Shown here: piece by piece, positions 35,908 through 44,676 of the stretch | Layout of the letters: the number at the start of each line of letters is the position of its first letter | Position numbering within the stretch: position 1 is the first letter of the stretch | Assembly: GCA_000230955.3 (NCBI GenBank) | Contig: CP007060.1 | Location: 62,001-126,000 of the forward strand | Length of the DNA: 64,000 bases | DNA from: Halobacterium sp. DL1 | GTDB taxonomy: Archaea; Halobacteriota; Halobacteria; Halobacteriales; Halobacteriaceae | Direction of reading: 5' to 3' | Translations under genes and position numbers: made by a program | The notes under the pieces: generated by a model | The model's database searches: none | What the model saw: only the letters and a program-made list of their open reading frames with translations | What the model was told of the DNA's origin: nothing

Positions 35908-37278
35908 TCAGACGAGCGGTTCGACGAGGTCGACGCCCGCGTCGAGCAGTTCGTCGACTCGGTCGCCGCTGTCGCCCTCCGCGTAGACACGCATCTTCGG
36001 CTCCGTGCCGGAAGGTCGCACGAGCAGCCACGTGCCGTCCGCGAGCAGGATCTTGAACCCGTCCGTGTCGTTGACGCGCTCGACGGCGACACCCGCCACC
36101 TCCTCTGGCAGCCGGCTCTCCAGGTCCGCGAGCACCGCGGCCTTCCGGTCGTCGGGGCAGTCGACGCTGCGCTTGTCCTGGTGGATCTCGCCGTGCTCGG
36201 CCGCGATGGCGTCGAGGCGGTCGTCGAGGTCACGCTCGCTGGCGGCGGCGCTCGCGACGAGCGCCATCAGCACGCCGTCCTTCTCGCGGACGTGGCCGCG
36301 CATCGTGTAGCCGCCGGACTCCTCGCCGCCGAACAGCGCGTCGTGTTCGCCCATCGCCGCCGCGACCCACTTGAAGCCGACCGGCGTCTCGACGACGTCG
36401 CAGCCGTGGGCCTCCGCGATGCGGTCGACGAGGAACGTCGTGGAGACGGTGCGGATGGCCGCCCCGGTGTCCGATTCGAGGAGGTAGTCGTAGACGAGCG
36501 CGAAGAAGCGGTTGCCGTCGAGGACGCCGCGCTCGGGCGTGACGACGGCGACGCGGTCGGCGTCCCCGTCGTTGGCGACACCGAAGTCTGCGTCGTGCTC
36601 CCCGACGGCGTCCGCGAGTCCCGCCAGGTTCTCCGCGTCGGGTTCCGGTGGGGTGCCACCGAACTCGGGGTCGCGCTCGCAGCGCCGGCGGACGACATCC
36701 GCGCCAGCCCGCTCCAGCAGCGCGTCGGTGACGTCCCGGCCGCTCCCGTGCATCGCGTCGTAGACGACCGTGAGCCCCGAGAGGTCCGCATCCACGAGGT
36801 CCAGACAGTGCTCGGCGTGCGAGGAGACTAAGTCGACGTCCCGCACCTCGCCCGTGCGCTCGCCGGTCTCGGGTTCGCGGAGGTTCGCTTCGATGGCCTC
36901 CGTCACCTCGGGGAGCGCGGGCACGCCGTCCTCCGGGAGGAACTTCACGCCGTTGTACTCCGGCGGGTTGTGCGAGGCGGTGACCACGAGCGCGCCAGCC
37001 AGGTCGCGCTCGACGATGGCGTGGGAGACCAGCGGCGTCGGGCAGTCCCGCTCGGGCAGCAGGACGTCGAAGCCGTTCGTCGCCAGCACGTCCGCGATGT
37101 CCTCGGCGAACCCGCGCGACGTCTCGCGGGCGTCGTAGCCGACGGCGACCGTCCCGCCCGCGTGGCCCTCGCTCTCGAGGTAGTCCGCTGTGGCCTGCGC
37201 GACCACACGGACGCGCTCGCTGGTGAACACGTCCAGCGTGGCGCGCCAGCCGTCCGTGCCGAAGGAGATGGCGTCCAT
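35908..37278 (-). CDS. Phosphoglucomutase/phosphomannomutase family protein
   Basis: A 456-residue alpha-D-phosphohexomutase. The active-site phosphoserine loop is TASHNP at residues 100-105 (Ser102), the metal loop DGDADR at 237-242, the sugar-binding loop FGGEESGG and the phosphate-binding loop RPSGTEPK near the C-terminus. It supplies sugar phosphates for glycan or nucleotide-sugar synthesis. Convergent with the GNAT gene, 3 bp apart. Confidence 0.93.
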   Translation of the reverse strand: MDAISFGTDGWRATLDVFTSERVRVVAQATADYLESEGHAGGTVAVGYDARETSRGFAEDIADVLATNGFDVLLPERDCPTPLVSHAIVERDLAGALVVTASHNPPEYNGVKFLPEDGVPALPEVTEAIEANLREPETGERTGEVRDVDLVSSHAEHCLDLVDADLSGLTVVYDAMHGSGRDVTDALLERAGADVVRRRCERDPEFGGTPPEPDAENLAGLADAVGEHDADFGVANDGDADRVAVVTPERGVLDGNRFFALVYDYLLESDTGAAIRTVSTTFLVDRIAEAHGCDVVETPVGFKWVAAAMGEHDALFGGEESGGYTMRGHVREKDGVLMALVASAAASERDLDDRLDAIAAEHGEIHQDKRSVDCPDDRKAAVLADLESRLPEEVAGVAVERVNDTDGFKILLADGTWLLVRPSGTEPKMRVYAEGDSGDRVDELLDAGVDLVEPLV

Positions 37279-37413
37279 GGTCCCAACGTCGCTGTGTCGC
37301 GTGAAAATCCCTGCGGTCGGCCGGACGTATCAGCGCACGTACGGAAATCGACTTCCGGTGATTTCCCACAGTGACCGCCGCGGGTTTAACCGGCAATCCC
37401 CAACGGTACGGTA

Positions 37414-38001
37414 ATGACTGGGCCCCCACTCGTCGTCGGCGTCTCCGGGAGCCGCCGCGCCGGCAGTTACACGCGACAGGCCATCGAACACGCGCTCGCA
37501 GTCGCCGAGCGGGCGGGCGCGGAGACTGACCACATCGACCTCGGGGCCGTCGACCTGCCGCTCTACCACCCCGACCGGTCCGTCGAGGAGTCGGGGGAGG
37601 CCGCGGACCTGCTCGCTCGCGTCCGGCGGGCCGACGCCGTCATCATCGGCTCCCCGAACTACCACGGGAGCTACTCCTCGACGTTCCGGAACTTCCACGA
37701 CTACTGCGGCTGGGACGAGTACGAGGACACCGTCGTCGGCCTGCTCGTGGTTGCCGGCGGCGGCACCATCGCGTCCCCGCTGGACCACATGCGGGTGACG
37801 ATGCGGGGCGTCCACGCCGACGTCGTGCCCGAGCAGGTCGGCATCCTCGACGCCTCCTCGAAGTTCGAGGACGGCGTGCTCGTCGACGACGCCATCGCCG
37901 ACCGCATCGAGGACATGGTGGACGGAGTTCTCGCGGCCACATGCCGCCGGTTGCTCGCGGGCGAACGGGCCGCGGAACTGGAGACCGAGGCCGACGACTG
38001 A
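37414..38001 (+). CDS. NAD(P)H-dependent FMN reductase-like flavoprotein
   Basis: A 195-residue flavodoxin-like protein. The FMN phosphate loop is GVSGSRRAGSYTRQ, and IIGSPNYHGSYSSTFRNFHDYC (parts) is the second flavin contact. It resembles SsuE/azoreductase-type reductases. TTTAACC lies 25-30 bp upstream of the ATG. Physiological electron acceptor unknown. Confidence 0.9.
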   Translation: MTGPPLVVGVSGSRRAGSYTRQAIEHALAVAERAGAETDHIDLGAVDLPLYHPDRSVEESGEAADLLARVRRADAVIIGSPNYHGSYSSTFRNFHDYCGWDEYEDTVVGLLVVAGGGTIASPLDHMRVTMRGVHADVVPEQVGILDASSKFEDGVLVDDAIADRIEDMVDGVLAATCRRLLAGERAAELETEADD

Positions 38002-38024
38002 GAGGCTGAACGCGACGGTGACCG

Positions 38025-38258
38025 CTACAACAACTGCTCCTTCTCGGGCCGCGAGAGCTGTTTGATCTCGTACTCGCGGCTCATGGCCGCCGCTCTCGTC
38101 TCGTAGGACTCGACGTGCCGGAGTTCCACCGGCGTCCGGCCACGGGTGTACTTCGCGCCCTCGCCGGCGTCGTGTTCGTCGACGCGGCGGTCCACGTCGG
38201 TCGTGTAGCCCGTGTAGTACGTGCCGTCGCTACACTCGAGGACGTAGACGTAGTGCAC
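38025..38258 (-). CDS. GIY-YIG nuclease superfamily protein
   Basis: A 77-residue stand-alone GIY-YIG domain. The signature appears as YVYVLECSDGTYYTGYT with the catalytic Arg in DVDRRVDEHDAG and the usual KYTRGRTPVEL, then RAAAMSREYEIKQLSRPEK. Members of this UPF0213/YhbQ-like group are thought to act on DNA, but function is unsettled. Convergent with the flavin reductase gene. Confidence 0.9.
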   Translation of the reverse strand: MHYVYVLECSDGTYYTGYTTDVDRRVDEHDAGEGAKYTRGRTPVELRHVESYETRAAAMSREYEIKQLSRPEKEQLL

Positions 38259-38296
38259 GGCAGAAGCGTTGCAGTGGGGCGTAACCTGTGTTTCGG

Positions 38297-38446
38297 TCAG
38301 GCCTTTCGCCCCCGGTCGCGGGACACTTCGGCGATTCCGACGTTCGCCGAGCAGTTCGGGCAGGCCATGAGCCGTCCGTCTTCGTCCGCGAACACGCGGG
38401 CGAAGTCCTCGGACACGTGGCTCTCACAGTGGTCACAGCGGGGCAT
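38297..38446 (-). CDS. Small double-CxxC zinc protein (DUF7563 type)
   Basis: A 49-residue protein MPRCDHCESHVSEDFARVF with CDHC (residues 4-7) and a second pair ACPNCSANVG, forming a one-zinc ribbon. It matches a widespread haloarchaeal family annotated DUF7563. ATG 38446 is chosen; the frame runs upstream to 38491 but that part lacks the family pattern. Confidence 0.7.
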   Translation of the reverse strand: MPRCDHCESHVSEDFARVFADEDGRLMACPNCSANVGIAEVSRDRGRKA

Positions 38447-38725
38447 AGGGGGGTGTGCCGACGGGTCGCCGGCACTGTGTGAATACGCCACACGCGATTA
38501 AAGGAGTTTTCCCAAATTGGAACATAATTTCCCCCAACCCGAACTTCGGTTCGTGTGTGCCGGCACGTCGGTCGAGGGCCGATGGAGTGGCTGTCGCGGG
38601 CGAGTGGTCGACCCCGACAGCGGCCCCAGAGACAGTTCCTTCCAGAGGGCACCCCCGTTGGTCCTTCCCGATATCGGTGTGAACAGGGCCCAATGGAGGG
38701 ATGAGGCCGCCGATTATGGGAAGCC
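38447..38725. other. Intergenic region without a supported gene
   Basis: About 280 bp of lower-GC sequence between the divergent zinc-protein and histone-fold genes. It contains an A/T-rich block (GATTAAAGGAGTTTTCCC and AACATAATTTCCC) near 38498-38532, likely the promoter region of the minus-strand zinc protein, and no convincing small gene on either strand. Confidence 0.5.
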
Positions 38726-38732
38726 TTATAAG
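38726..38732 (+). promoter_or_regulatory. TATA box of the histone-fold gene
   Basis: TTATAAG lies 25-31 bp upstream of the ATG at 38757, in an otherwise GC-rich context, predicting a strong leaderless promoter. Confidence 0.65.
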
Positions 38733-38756
38733 GAGGGCAGGAAAAAACCCGATTGT

Positions 38757-38924
38757 ATGGCAGACCTCATCGTCAAGGCCGCTGTGAAGGAAGAACTCAA
38801 CGACAAGAACGTTGCCTCCGACTTCTACCAGGCACTCGACGAGGAAGTTTCGGAACTCCTCGAAGACGCCGCCGACCGCGCGGAATCCAACGGTCGAAAG
38901 ACCGTCCAGCCGCGCGACCTGTAA
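38757..38924 (+). CDS. DUF1931-type histone-fold-like protein
   Basis: A 55-residue protein MADLIVKAAVKEELNDKNVA that continues through YQALDEEVSELLEDAADRA and ends RKTVQPRDL. The helix-helix-helix pattern with a final VQPRDL matches the archaeal DUF1931/histone-like family, which has a histone fold in a single short chain. It may bind DNA, but residues for DNA contacts are not obvious. Strong TATA box upstream and T-tract downstream suggest high expression. Confidence 0.8.
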   Translation: MADLIVKAAVKEELNDKNVASDFYQALDEEVSELLEDAADRAESNGRKTVQPRDL

Positions 38925-38944
38925 CTCGGTTCAATCCTTCTCGA

Positions 38945-38951
38945 TATTTTT
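38945..38951 (+). terminator. T-tract terminator between convergent genes
   Basis: A run of T residues (ATATTTTTGCG) about 20 bp after the histone-fold stop codon fits an archaeal intrinsic terminator. Confidence 0.45.
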
Positions 38952-39000
38952 GCGCCGCGTAGCGCTCGCGCCGTCGACAGCACGGGAGCGAGACCCATAG

Positions 39001-39675
39001 CTACGGTTCCGTGACGCGGACGCCGTCCGCCGTGCCCACGTAGACGGCGTCCGCCATGCCGACGAACAGGCCGTGGTCGAGGACGCCCGGGAGCGCCGAC
39101 AGCGACGCCGCGAGCGCCGCAGGGCTCCCAATCTGTCCGAACGCGCAGTCCAGCACGACGTTGCCGTTGTCCGTCACGACCGGTCCGTCCTTCTGCCCGG
39201 CGTCTCTAAGGTCGGGGTCGCCGCCCAGGTCGCGGACGCGCCCGGCGACCACCGTGTAGGCGTCCGGCAGCACCTCGACGGGAACTGGGTGGTCGAGCAC
39301 GTCGGCCTCCTTGGACGGGTCGGCGACGACGACGAAGCGGTCCGCGCTCGCGTCGACGAGTTTCTCCCGGGCGTGGGCCGCGCCGCCGCCCTTCACGAGG
39401 TGCCCGCCCGCCACCTGGTCGGCGCCGTCGATGGCGATGTCCACGGACGCCTCCTCGAGGGTCGTCAGCGGAATCCCCGCCTCGATGGCGCGCTGCCGGG
39501 ACTGAAAGGAGGTCGGGACACCCTCGATAGCGAGGTCCGCGTCCCCGAGGGCGCGGATGGCGTGCGCCGCCGTGCTCCCCGTCCCGAGGCCGACCACCAT
39601 CCCGTCGGCCACCTCCTCGGCGGCGGCCTCCCCCGCCCGCCGCTTCGCCGCCTCGCTGCCGCCCGTGTTCTTCAT
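39001..39675 (-). CDS. rpiA: Ribose-5-phosphate isomerase A
   Basis: A 224-residue enzyme that interconverts ribose 5-phosphate and ribulose 5-phosphate. Diagnostic segments are VGLGTGSTAAHAIRAL, IDGADQVAGGHLVKGGGAAHAREK (parts) and VVTDNGNVVLD. ATG 39675 is fixed by family alignment (MKNTGGSEAAKRRAG); the frame remains open far upstream but without similarity. Confidence 0.95.
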   Translation of the reverse strand: MKNTGGSEAAKRRAGEAAAEEVADGMVVGLGTGSTAAHAIRALGDADLAIEGVPTSFQSRQRAIEAGIPLTTLEEASVDIAIDGADQVAGGHLVKGGGAAHAREKLVDASADRFVVVADPSKEADVLDHPVPVEVLPDAYTVVAGRVRDLGGDPDLRDAGQKDGPVVTDNGNVVLDCAFGQIGSPAALAASLSALPGVLDHGLFVGMADAVYVGTADGVRVTEP

Positions 39676-39810
39676 GGCGGAGTGTGGCACGCGCCCGACC
39701 AAAAACCCACGCGCTCGACGGATGGCGACCACTCGACGGCCCCGAAACCACTGTCTGAACGGATTTACCAGGTGGTTAACTAAGGTGGTTAGGCGCCGCA
39801 AGACGAACGA

Positions 39811-40338
39811 ATGACACGCGCAACTCGCCCGGGGGAGGCGAGCGAGCGCTCGGACGACGGTGCTCTCGCGTTGCTCTCCACGTCGGGCGTCGAGAACGGC
39901 GAGGGCGCCTGCTGTGCGCGCCTCGCAGACGCGGACGCCGCCTTCGTCGTCGCGCTCCGACAGTCGCCGGGGGGCTGGCTCGACGACCGCCCGGCGGACC
40001 TGCCGCCCACGCGGTTCGTCGCCACCTACCCCCACCCAGACTGCGTCCGCACCGTCTCCGACCCCGGCGACCTGACCGGCATCGCCATCGCCGTCTCCGA
40101 GTTCCTCGACGCGCTCCCGGCGGAGGCCACGCCAGCCGTCTGCCTGGACTCGCTCACCACGCTCCTGCAGTACACTGGGCCGACGCGCGTCTACCGCTTC
40201 CTGAAGGTGTGCGTCGGCCGCGTCCGCGCCGCCGGCGGGACGCTCCACTGCCACGTCGACCCTGGCGCGCACGGCGACGACGTGATGACGACGCTCGAGG
40301 ACGTCTTCGACGTCGTTCTCGAATCCTCGTCGCACTGA
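39811..40338 (+). CDS. Haloarchaeal RecA-like/KaiC-type degenerate ATPase domain protein (DUF7504 type)
   Basis: A 175-residue protein with the beta-strand pattern of the RAD55/KaiC fold (ALALLSTSGVENGEGACCARL, AVCLDSLTTLLQYTGPTRVYRFL in parts, GGTLHCHVDPGAHGDDVM) but no Walker A, so it is unlikely to bind ATP normally. This fits the haloarchaeal families such as DUF7504 found near regulators. Two GGTGGTTA boxes at about 39771 and 39785 precede it. Divergent from rpiA. Confidence 0.6.
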   Translation: MTRATRPGEASERSDDGALALLSTSGVENGEGACCARLADADAAFVVALRQSPGGWLDDRPADLPPTRFVATYPHPDCVRTVSDPGDLTGIAIAVSEFLDALPAEATPAVCLDSLTTLLQYTGPTRVYRFLKVCVGRVRAAGGTLHCHVDPGAHGDDVMTTLEDVFDVVLESSSH

Positions 40339-40374
40339 CTGGCGTTCGAGGACCGTTCGCAAAGTAATTCTCTG

Positions 40375-40538
40375 GCATCCGCGAGTGAGCGGTCGGAGTC
40401 CTCGCGAGCACAGCGAGCGCGGGCCGAGGAGCGACCACCGCCGCCGCCGGAGGCGGCGACGGGAGTGACGCTGTGCTTCTTCCGCAAGTTTCTGCAAAGG
40501 AGGGAGCCGCTGGTGCCCTCTCGCTGGAAAACGTGCGT
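40375..40538 (-). repeat. 3'-end-associated non-coding element, copy B
   Basis: About 164 bp directly after the orc1 stop codon, in the orc1 orientation. It opens ACGTTTTCCAGCG, then carries the core GCAGAAACTTGCGGAAGAA, CTCCCGTC, a hairpin GCCGCC-TCC-GGCGGC (40443-40457, minus-strand loop TCC) and the GGTCGCTCCTCGGCCCGCGCTC-like block, ending CGCGGATGC. Order and spacing match copies A and C. It lies between two convergent genes. Confidence 0.75.
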
Positions 40539-41663
40539 CTAGAGCTGCTCCCTGACTGTCTCGGGGTCGTGGGCGAGTCGGAGCGTCCGCGAGCGGCCGC
40601 GGCCCTCCAGCTGCTCGTACTCGGCCTCGATGAGCCCGAGCTTGTCGAGTTTGTTGACGATCTCCGTGTACCGCGTGTAGCCGAGGTCCGTGCGCTCGCG
40701 GAACTCCTCGTACACCTCGCCGGCCTGCTCGCCGTCGAAGTTCGCGACCGTCTCGACGAGCGCGCGCTCCTGGTCGGAGAGCGCGCGGAGGTTCCGCGAG
40801 AGGTGGATGTGCCGGGCCTGCTCGTAGACCGCGTCGACGTCCTGCGGTTCGACGGTCTTGCTCGCGCGGGACTCGGCGTGGAGGCCCGCGCGCCGGAGCA
40901 CGTCGATGCCGACCCGGAGGTCGCCCGCGTCGTCGGTAAGTTCGCTCACCTTGTCCAGCACCGTCGTCGGCACCGCGCCCTCGCGGAAGCCGACCTCGAT
41001 GCGGTCCCGGAGGATGTCCGTGATCTCGCCGCGGTCGTAGGAGGGGAAGTACGCCTCCTCGGGCCGGAAGACGGACTGCACGCGGCTGTCGAGGTTCTCG
41101 ATGACGTCGAGGTCGAGGTCCGAGGACACGACGATGACGCCGACACGCGCCCCGGAGTGGGTCTCGTGGGCGCGCAGCAGCGAGTACAGCGTGTCGGAGG
41201 CCTCGCCCTCGTAGAACAGGTAGTTCACGTCGTCGAGCGCGACGACGAGCACCTCGTCCTCCTCGGCGATGCGCTCGGCGACCTGCCCGAACAGCTTCTT
41301 GAAGGAGATGCCCGACGAGGGCGGTTCGTACTCGAATATCTCCTCGAAGACGCGGGAGAAGACGGCGTACCGCGTGGAGTCGACCTGGCAGTTGACCCGC
41401 ACCGTCCGCACGCCGCGCTGGCCGCCGAGTTCGCCGAACAGCTTCTGTACGGCGGTCGTCTTCCCGGTGCCCGGCGGGCCGCGGACCATCACGTTCAGCG
41501 GCCGCGACCCCCGGACGGCCGGTCGGAGCGCGTACTGGAGGGTCTGTAGCTGGGATTCGCGGTGGCGGAACACCTCGGGGACGTAGTCTATCTCGAGGAC
41601 GTGTTCGTCCCGGAAGACCGTCTCGTCCCAGCCCAGCATCCCCTCTTCGGGGTCGTCGTCCAT
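40539..41663 (-). CDS. Orc1/Cdc6-type replication initiation protein
   Basis: A 374-residue AAA+ initiator. Walker A GPPGTGKTTA, Walker B LVVALDDVNYLF, sensor-1 region VVSSDLDLD and Arg-rich SRVQSVFRPEEAYFPSY, then a winged-helix C-terminus (GYTRYTEIVNKLDKLGLIE in parts). Haloarchaea carry several such paralogues and only some sit at active origins. I see no clear origin-recognition (ORB) repeats flanking it. ATG 41663 is preferred over GTG 41675. Confidence 0.93.
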   Translation of the reverse strand: MDDDPEEGMLGWDETVFRDEHVLEIDYVPEVFRHRESQLQTLQYALRPAVRGSRPLNVMVRGPPGTGKTTAVQKLFGELGGQRGVRTVRVNCQVDSTRYAVFSRVFEEIFEYEPPSSGISFKKLFGQVAERIAEEDEVLVVALDDVNYLFYEGEASDTLYSLLRAHETHSGARVGVIVVSSDLDLDVIENLDSRVQSVFRPEEAYFPSYDRGEITDILRDRIEVGFREGAVPTTVLDKVSELTDDAGDLRVGIDVLRRAGLHAESRASKTVEPQDVDAVYEQARHIHLSRNLRALSDQERALVETVANFDGEQAGEVYEEFRERTDLGYTRYTEIVNKLDKLGLIEAEYEQLEGRGRSRTLRLAHDPETVREQL

Positions 41664-41804
41664 CACTTTCACCACGCTCTCACAGCTACTTAACGCTTCG
41701 CCACGAGGCCGTAACGAGGGGCGTTACCGCCTGTTCACGGCGATTTCCTCGGGAGGCGTCGCCACTCGCCAGCCGAACTCGAAGCAGTCTCGGCCCCACG
41801 CTAG

Positions 41805-42227
41805 CGCGGGGTCCGTTCGCGCGAGCAGGAACGACCGGTCGTCGAAGCTGCCGTCGAGGACTTCGCGGACTACGAGACGTGGACGAACGGCGTCGGCACC
41901 GACGGCCTCGGGAAGGGCGCGTTCGCCACCTGGCGCTCACAGAACGTCGACACGCCGATTCCGGTCCAGATCGTCCGCAGCACGCGCATCGAGCAGGCCG
42001 CTGGGGGCGACGACGAGGCCGCAGCGTGGCTCGCCGAGAGCACCGCCGAGGGGTTCATGGCGGTGCTGAACAAGTGCACGCACTACTGCTGCACGCCGAA
42101 GTTCAAGTCGCCACAGGGCGTGAAGTTCGACGCCGAAGACGAGGCGTACTGCCCCTGCCACCAGTCCGCTTACGACCCGTTCAGCATCGTGAAGCGCTCG
42201 TTCACCGCGCTCCCGCGACCGGAGTAG
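41805..42227 (+). pseudogene. 5'-truncated relic of a Rieske Fe-S protein gene
   Basis: An open frame without a start codon, bounded upstream by an in-frame TAG at 41802. It reads VEDFADYETWTNGVGTDGLG, then ATWRSQNVDTPIPVQIVRST, WLAESTAEGF, and the complete Rieske cluster motifs KCTHYCC and YCPCHQSAYDPF, ending FTALPRPE and a stop. This is the C-terminal 140 residues of a haloarchaeal Rieske (menaquinol-cytochrome reductase) subunit. The Tat signal, membrane anchor and start are missing. It lies between orc1 and the MutS-like gene, both on the other strand, with no cytochrome partner. Confidence 0.75.
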
Positions 42228-42289
42228 TCGCGTCCGTGGAGCGCCGACGACTCGGGCTGGCGGCCGCGACGGACGCCTCCGCCTGCCGC

Positions 42290-44260
42290 CTAGAACTTCT
42301 CGAGCAGGCGGCCGTAGAAGTCGCTGCCGCCGTTCTCTGCGAGTTTCTCCACGATGAGCTCCGGCGTCGAGCGCGCGAGGTGGTCCTTCACGGGCGAGCG
42401 CTCGACGACGAGTTCGCCGTCCTCCAGTCCCCTCGCGCGGATGCCGTCGACGGTCACGTCGAAGCCGCACTGCTCGGCAATCTCACCCGCGAGGTGGGAG
42501 ACGAAGACGCCGGAAGCGCCCGCCTCGTGGAGTTCCTCGAGGATGCCCGCGACGATCTTCGCCGACGCGCCGGGCTCCGTAATCGATTCGAGTTCGTCGA
42601 CGAGCACGAGTTTCTTCGCTGCGCCCTCCGTGAGTCCCGCGAAGTCCCGGAGCGTCGCCTCGAAGGCGCCCGCGTCCAGGGTCCCCTGGGACTTCGCGTA
42701 GTAGTGGAGTTCCTCCACGTCGGGGACGCGGGCGGACTCCGCGGGCACCGGGAGGCCCATGTGCGCGAGCACGACGACGACCGCTACGAGGTCCAGCGTG
42801 CTCGTCTTCCCGCCGGAGTTCACGCCCGACAGCAGGGAGACGCCGTCGACGCCGTAGTCCACGGGTTCGACTTCCTCGAAGTCGACGTCGAGGATGGGTG
42901 AGCGCCCGCCGTCGATGTCGAAGCCGCGGCCGCCGCGCTCGGCGAGCACGCAGTCGAAGTCGTCGGCGAACCGCGCCACCGCCAGTTCGACGTCCAGTTC
43001 GAGCGCGCGGTCGACGAGCGCTCGCGTCGGCTCCCGGAGGTCCGCGAGGGTCGCTGCGAGGTCCCGTTTGCGCTCGGCGGCGCGCCGGTCCCGGGCCGCG
43101 GTGAGGTCCTCGCGGAGCCGCGTGACGGCCTCCTCGTCGTGGGCCACGGGGAACGTCGGGTCGTCGCCGAACGCCCGACGCGCCACCTCCGCCTCCCCGT
43201 CCCGCAGTTCGAGGGCGTCCACGAGGTTGTCGCGGGCGGCGTCGACGGCCGCGGCGTACTCGTCGGCGAGCTCGCGGGAGAGCAGGCTGTCGACGCCCGC
43301 GCCGCGCTCCACGAGCGAGAGGAGGTCCGCGCCCTCGATGGTCACATCCTGCTCCTGAATCGCCTCCCGGAGTCGGTCGTTCGCCACGGACTCGGAGGTC
43401 GAGACGGCAGCGTCGAGGTCGTCGACGGCCGTCGACAGGCGGTCGAGTTCCTCGTCGCCCGCGACGCTCCCGTCGGATTCGAGCTGTTCGAGCGCCGCGT
43501 CGAGTTCGCCCAGGTCGACGTCCGCCTCCAGCCCCGCGGCCTGGTGGACGGCGACGGCCGCCCGGATGCGGTCGCGGTTCGTCGCGAAGAAGGAGAGCAC
43601 GCGCTCCGGGACGACCTCCTCCGGTCGGTCGAGAGCGTCGGGTTCGACGCGCACGTCGCCGTCCACCTCGACGCCGACGAACGCCTCGTCGAGCGCGACC
43701 ACCGTCGAGTAGCCCCGCGCCAGGTCCGCGAGCCCCCGGGCGTCCTCCACGACTTCGACGGACAGCTCGGGGAACGTCTCGCGGGCCGCGCTATACCGCT
43801 CCGCGTCGGTCGTGGCGAGACAGCGGTCCCGGACCGCGAGGCTGTCCGGCCGCGACAGCGGTTCGACCTCCTGCAGTGCGTCCAGTACCGCGGGGTCCGG
43901 GTCGCGGGCCATCGCGCGCTCGGCGAACTCGTTGGCCTCCGCGATGCGCGAGTCGGCGGCGCTCGGGTAGAACGTCCGGAGGCGCTGGCCCGCGTACGTC
44001 GTCACCGCGCGCTCCTGGAGCAGTTCCAGGACTACCTCGTACACCTCCCGCGCCCGGTCGGTGGCGAGGAAGCCGCTGTCGTCGTCGTGGCGCGCGCGAA
44101 TCGCCCCGCGGACGATGCGCGCGGCCCGCCCCTCGCTGACGCCCGGCGCGGCCGCGACGGCCGCCACGTCACCGCGCTCCAGGGCGTCCTCGGGGTCGTC
44201 TAGCGACCTGAGAGCGTCAGCGGTCTTCGCGCCGACGCCGGGAATCGCCTCCAGTTCCAT
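42290..44260 (-). CDS. MutS-family ATPase (MutS2/MutS5-like) with HhH N-terminus
   Basis: A 656-residue protein. The N-terminus has two helix-hairpin-helix-like motifs (IPGVGAKTADAL, APGVSEGRAARIV). The C-terminal ABC-type ATPase has Walker A GVNSGGKTSTLDL, Walker B KKLVLVDELESITEPG and the dimer motif SHLAGEIA. A long coiled-coil-like clamp (residues 250-430) links them. There is no mismatch-recognition domain and no Smr nuclease, so a role in recombination or collision control is more likely than mismatch repair. Confidence 0.85.
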   Translation of the reverse strand: MELEAIPGVGAKTADALRSLDDPEDALERGDVAAVAAAPGVSEGRAARIVRGAIRARHDDDSGFLATDRAREVYEVVLELLQERAVTTYAGQRLRTFYPSAADSRIAEANEFAERAMARDPDPAVLDALQEVEPLSRPDSLAVRDRCLATTDAERYSAARETFPELSVEVVEDARGLADLARGYSTVVALDEAFVGVEVDGDVRVEPDALDRPEEVVPERVLSFFATNRDRIRAAVAVHQAAGLEADVDLGELDAALEQLESDGSVAGDEELDRLSTAVDDLDAAVSTSESVANDRLREAIQEQDVTIEGADLLSLVERGAGVDSLLSRELADEYAAAVDAARDNLVDALELRDGEAEVARRAFGDDPTFPVAHDEEAVTRLREDLTAARDRRAAERKRDLAATLADLREPTRALVDRALELDVELAVARFADDFDCVLAERGGRGFDIDGGRSPILDVDFEEVEPVDYGVDGVSLLSGVNSGGKTSTLDLVAVVVVLAHMGLPVPAESARVPDVEELHYYAKSQGTLDAGAFEATLRDFAGLTEGAAKKLVLVDELESITEPGASAKIVAGILEELHEAGASGVFVSHLAGEIAEQCGFDVTVDGIRARGLEDGELVVERSPVKDHLARSTPELIVEKLAENGGSDFYGRLLEKF

Positions 44261-44347
44261 CGCCCGGCCCTACGTGCCCCGCGCCAAAGGTCTTACGAGG
44301 GTTCGTGTTAGGAAGCTCTTACTTCGCGGCTGGCAACTACTCGGCTG

Positions 44348-44454
44348 GAAAGCCCTCGGGCGTCTGCACTCCCGCGACTCGCTGCGCCCTTCGTTCGCTG
44401 CGCTCACTCCAGTGCTTGCATCGTCGGGGTTCGTGCAGACGCCCGAGGGCTTTC
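44348..44454. repeat. Intergenic long-loop hairpin element, copy 2
   Basis: A perfect 22-bp inverted repeat: arms 44348-44369 and 44433-44454 (beginning GAAAGCCCTCGGGCG and ending CGAGGGCTTTC) around a 63-nt loop. Outer ends match those of the element at 10550-10650. The loop contains GACTCGCTGCGC and TTCGTTCGCTGCGCTCAC. It lies 87 bp upstream of the MutS-like gene start. The rest of the 416-bp gap is repeat copy C and unannotated sequence. Confidence 0.75.
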
Positions 44455-44668
44455 AATCCACCAGGCTACCGGCTGGTCAATCGTGTTCGGGCGAACTGGA
44501 CGCCTAGTGCCGCTACGAGTTTTGATTTGACTTGTCGTTCAGAAACGAGAGACGCCGATACGAGCATCCGCGAGCGAGCGGTCCAACGGACCCGAGCGAA
44601 GCGGTTCACCGAGCGCGGAGCGCTCGGGCCGACGACCGACCACCGGGAGCGAGGAGTGCTTTTTCCCC

Positions 44669-44676
44669 AAGTTTTT
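44669..44676. repeat. Target-site duplication, left copy
   Basis: AAGTTTTT directly precedes the insertion sequence; the same 8 bases follow its right end at 46122-46129. Confidence 0.85.

Noticed and set aside
38433-38693. An 86-codon minus-strand frame in the gap near 38.5 kb
   Set aside because: No family pattern, no RBS or TATA at its start and composition unlike neighbouring acidic proteins.
40339-41800. Possible replication origin around the orc1 gene
   Set aside because: I found no pair of inverted ORB-like repeats or long AT-rich unwinding region on either side; the 200-bp downstream gap is the repeat element.
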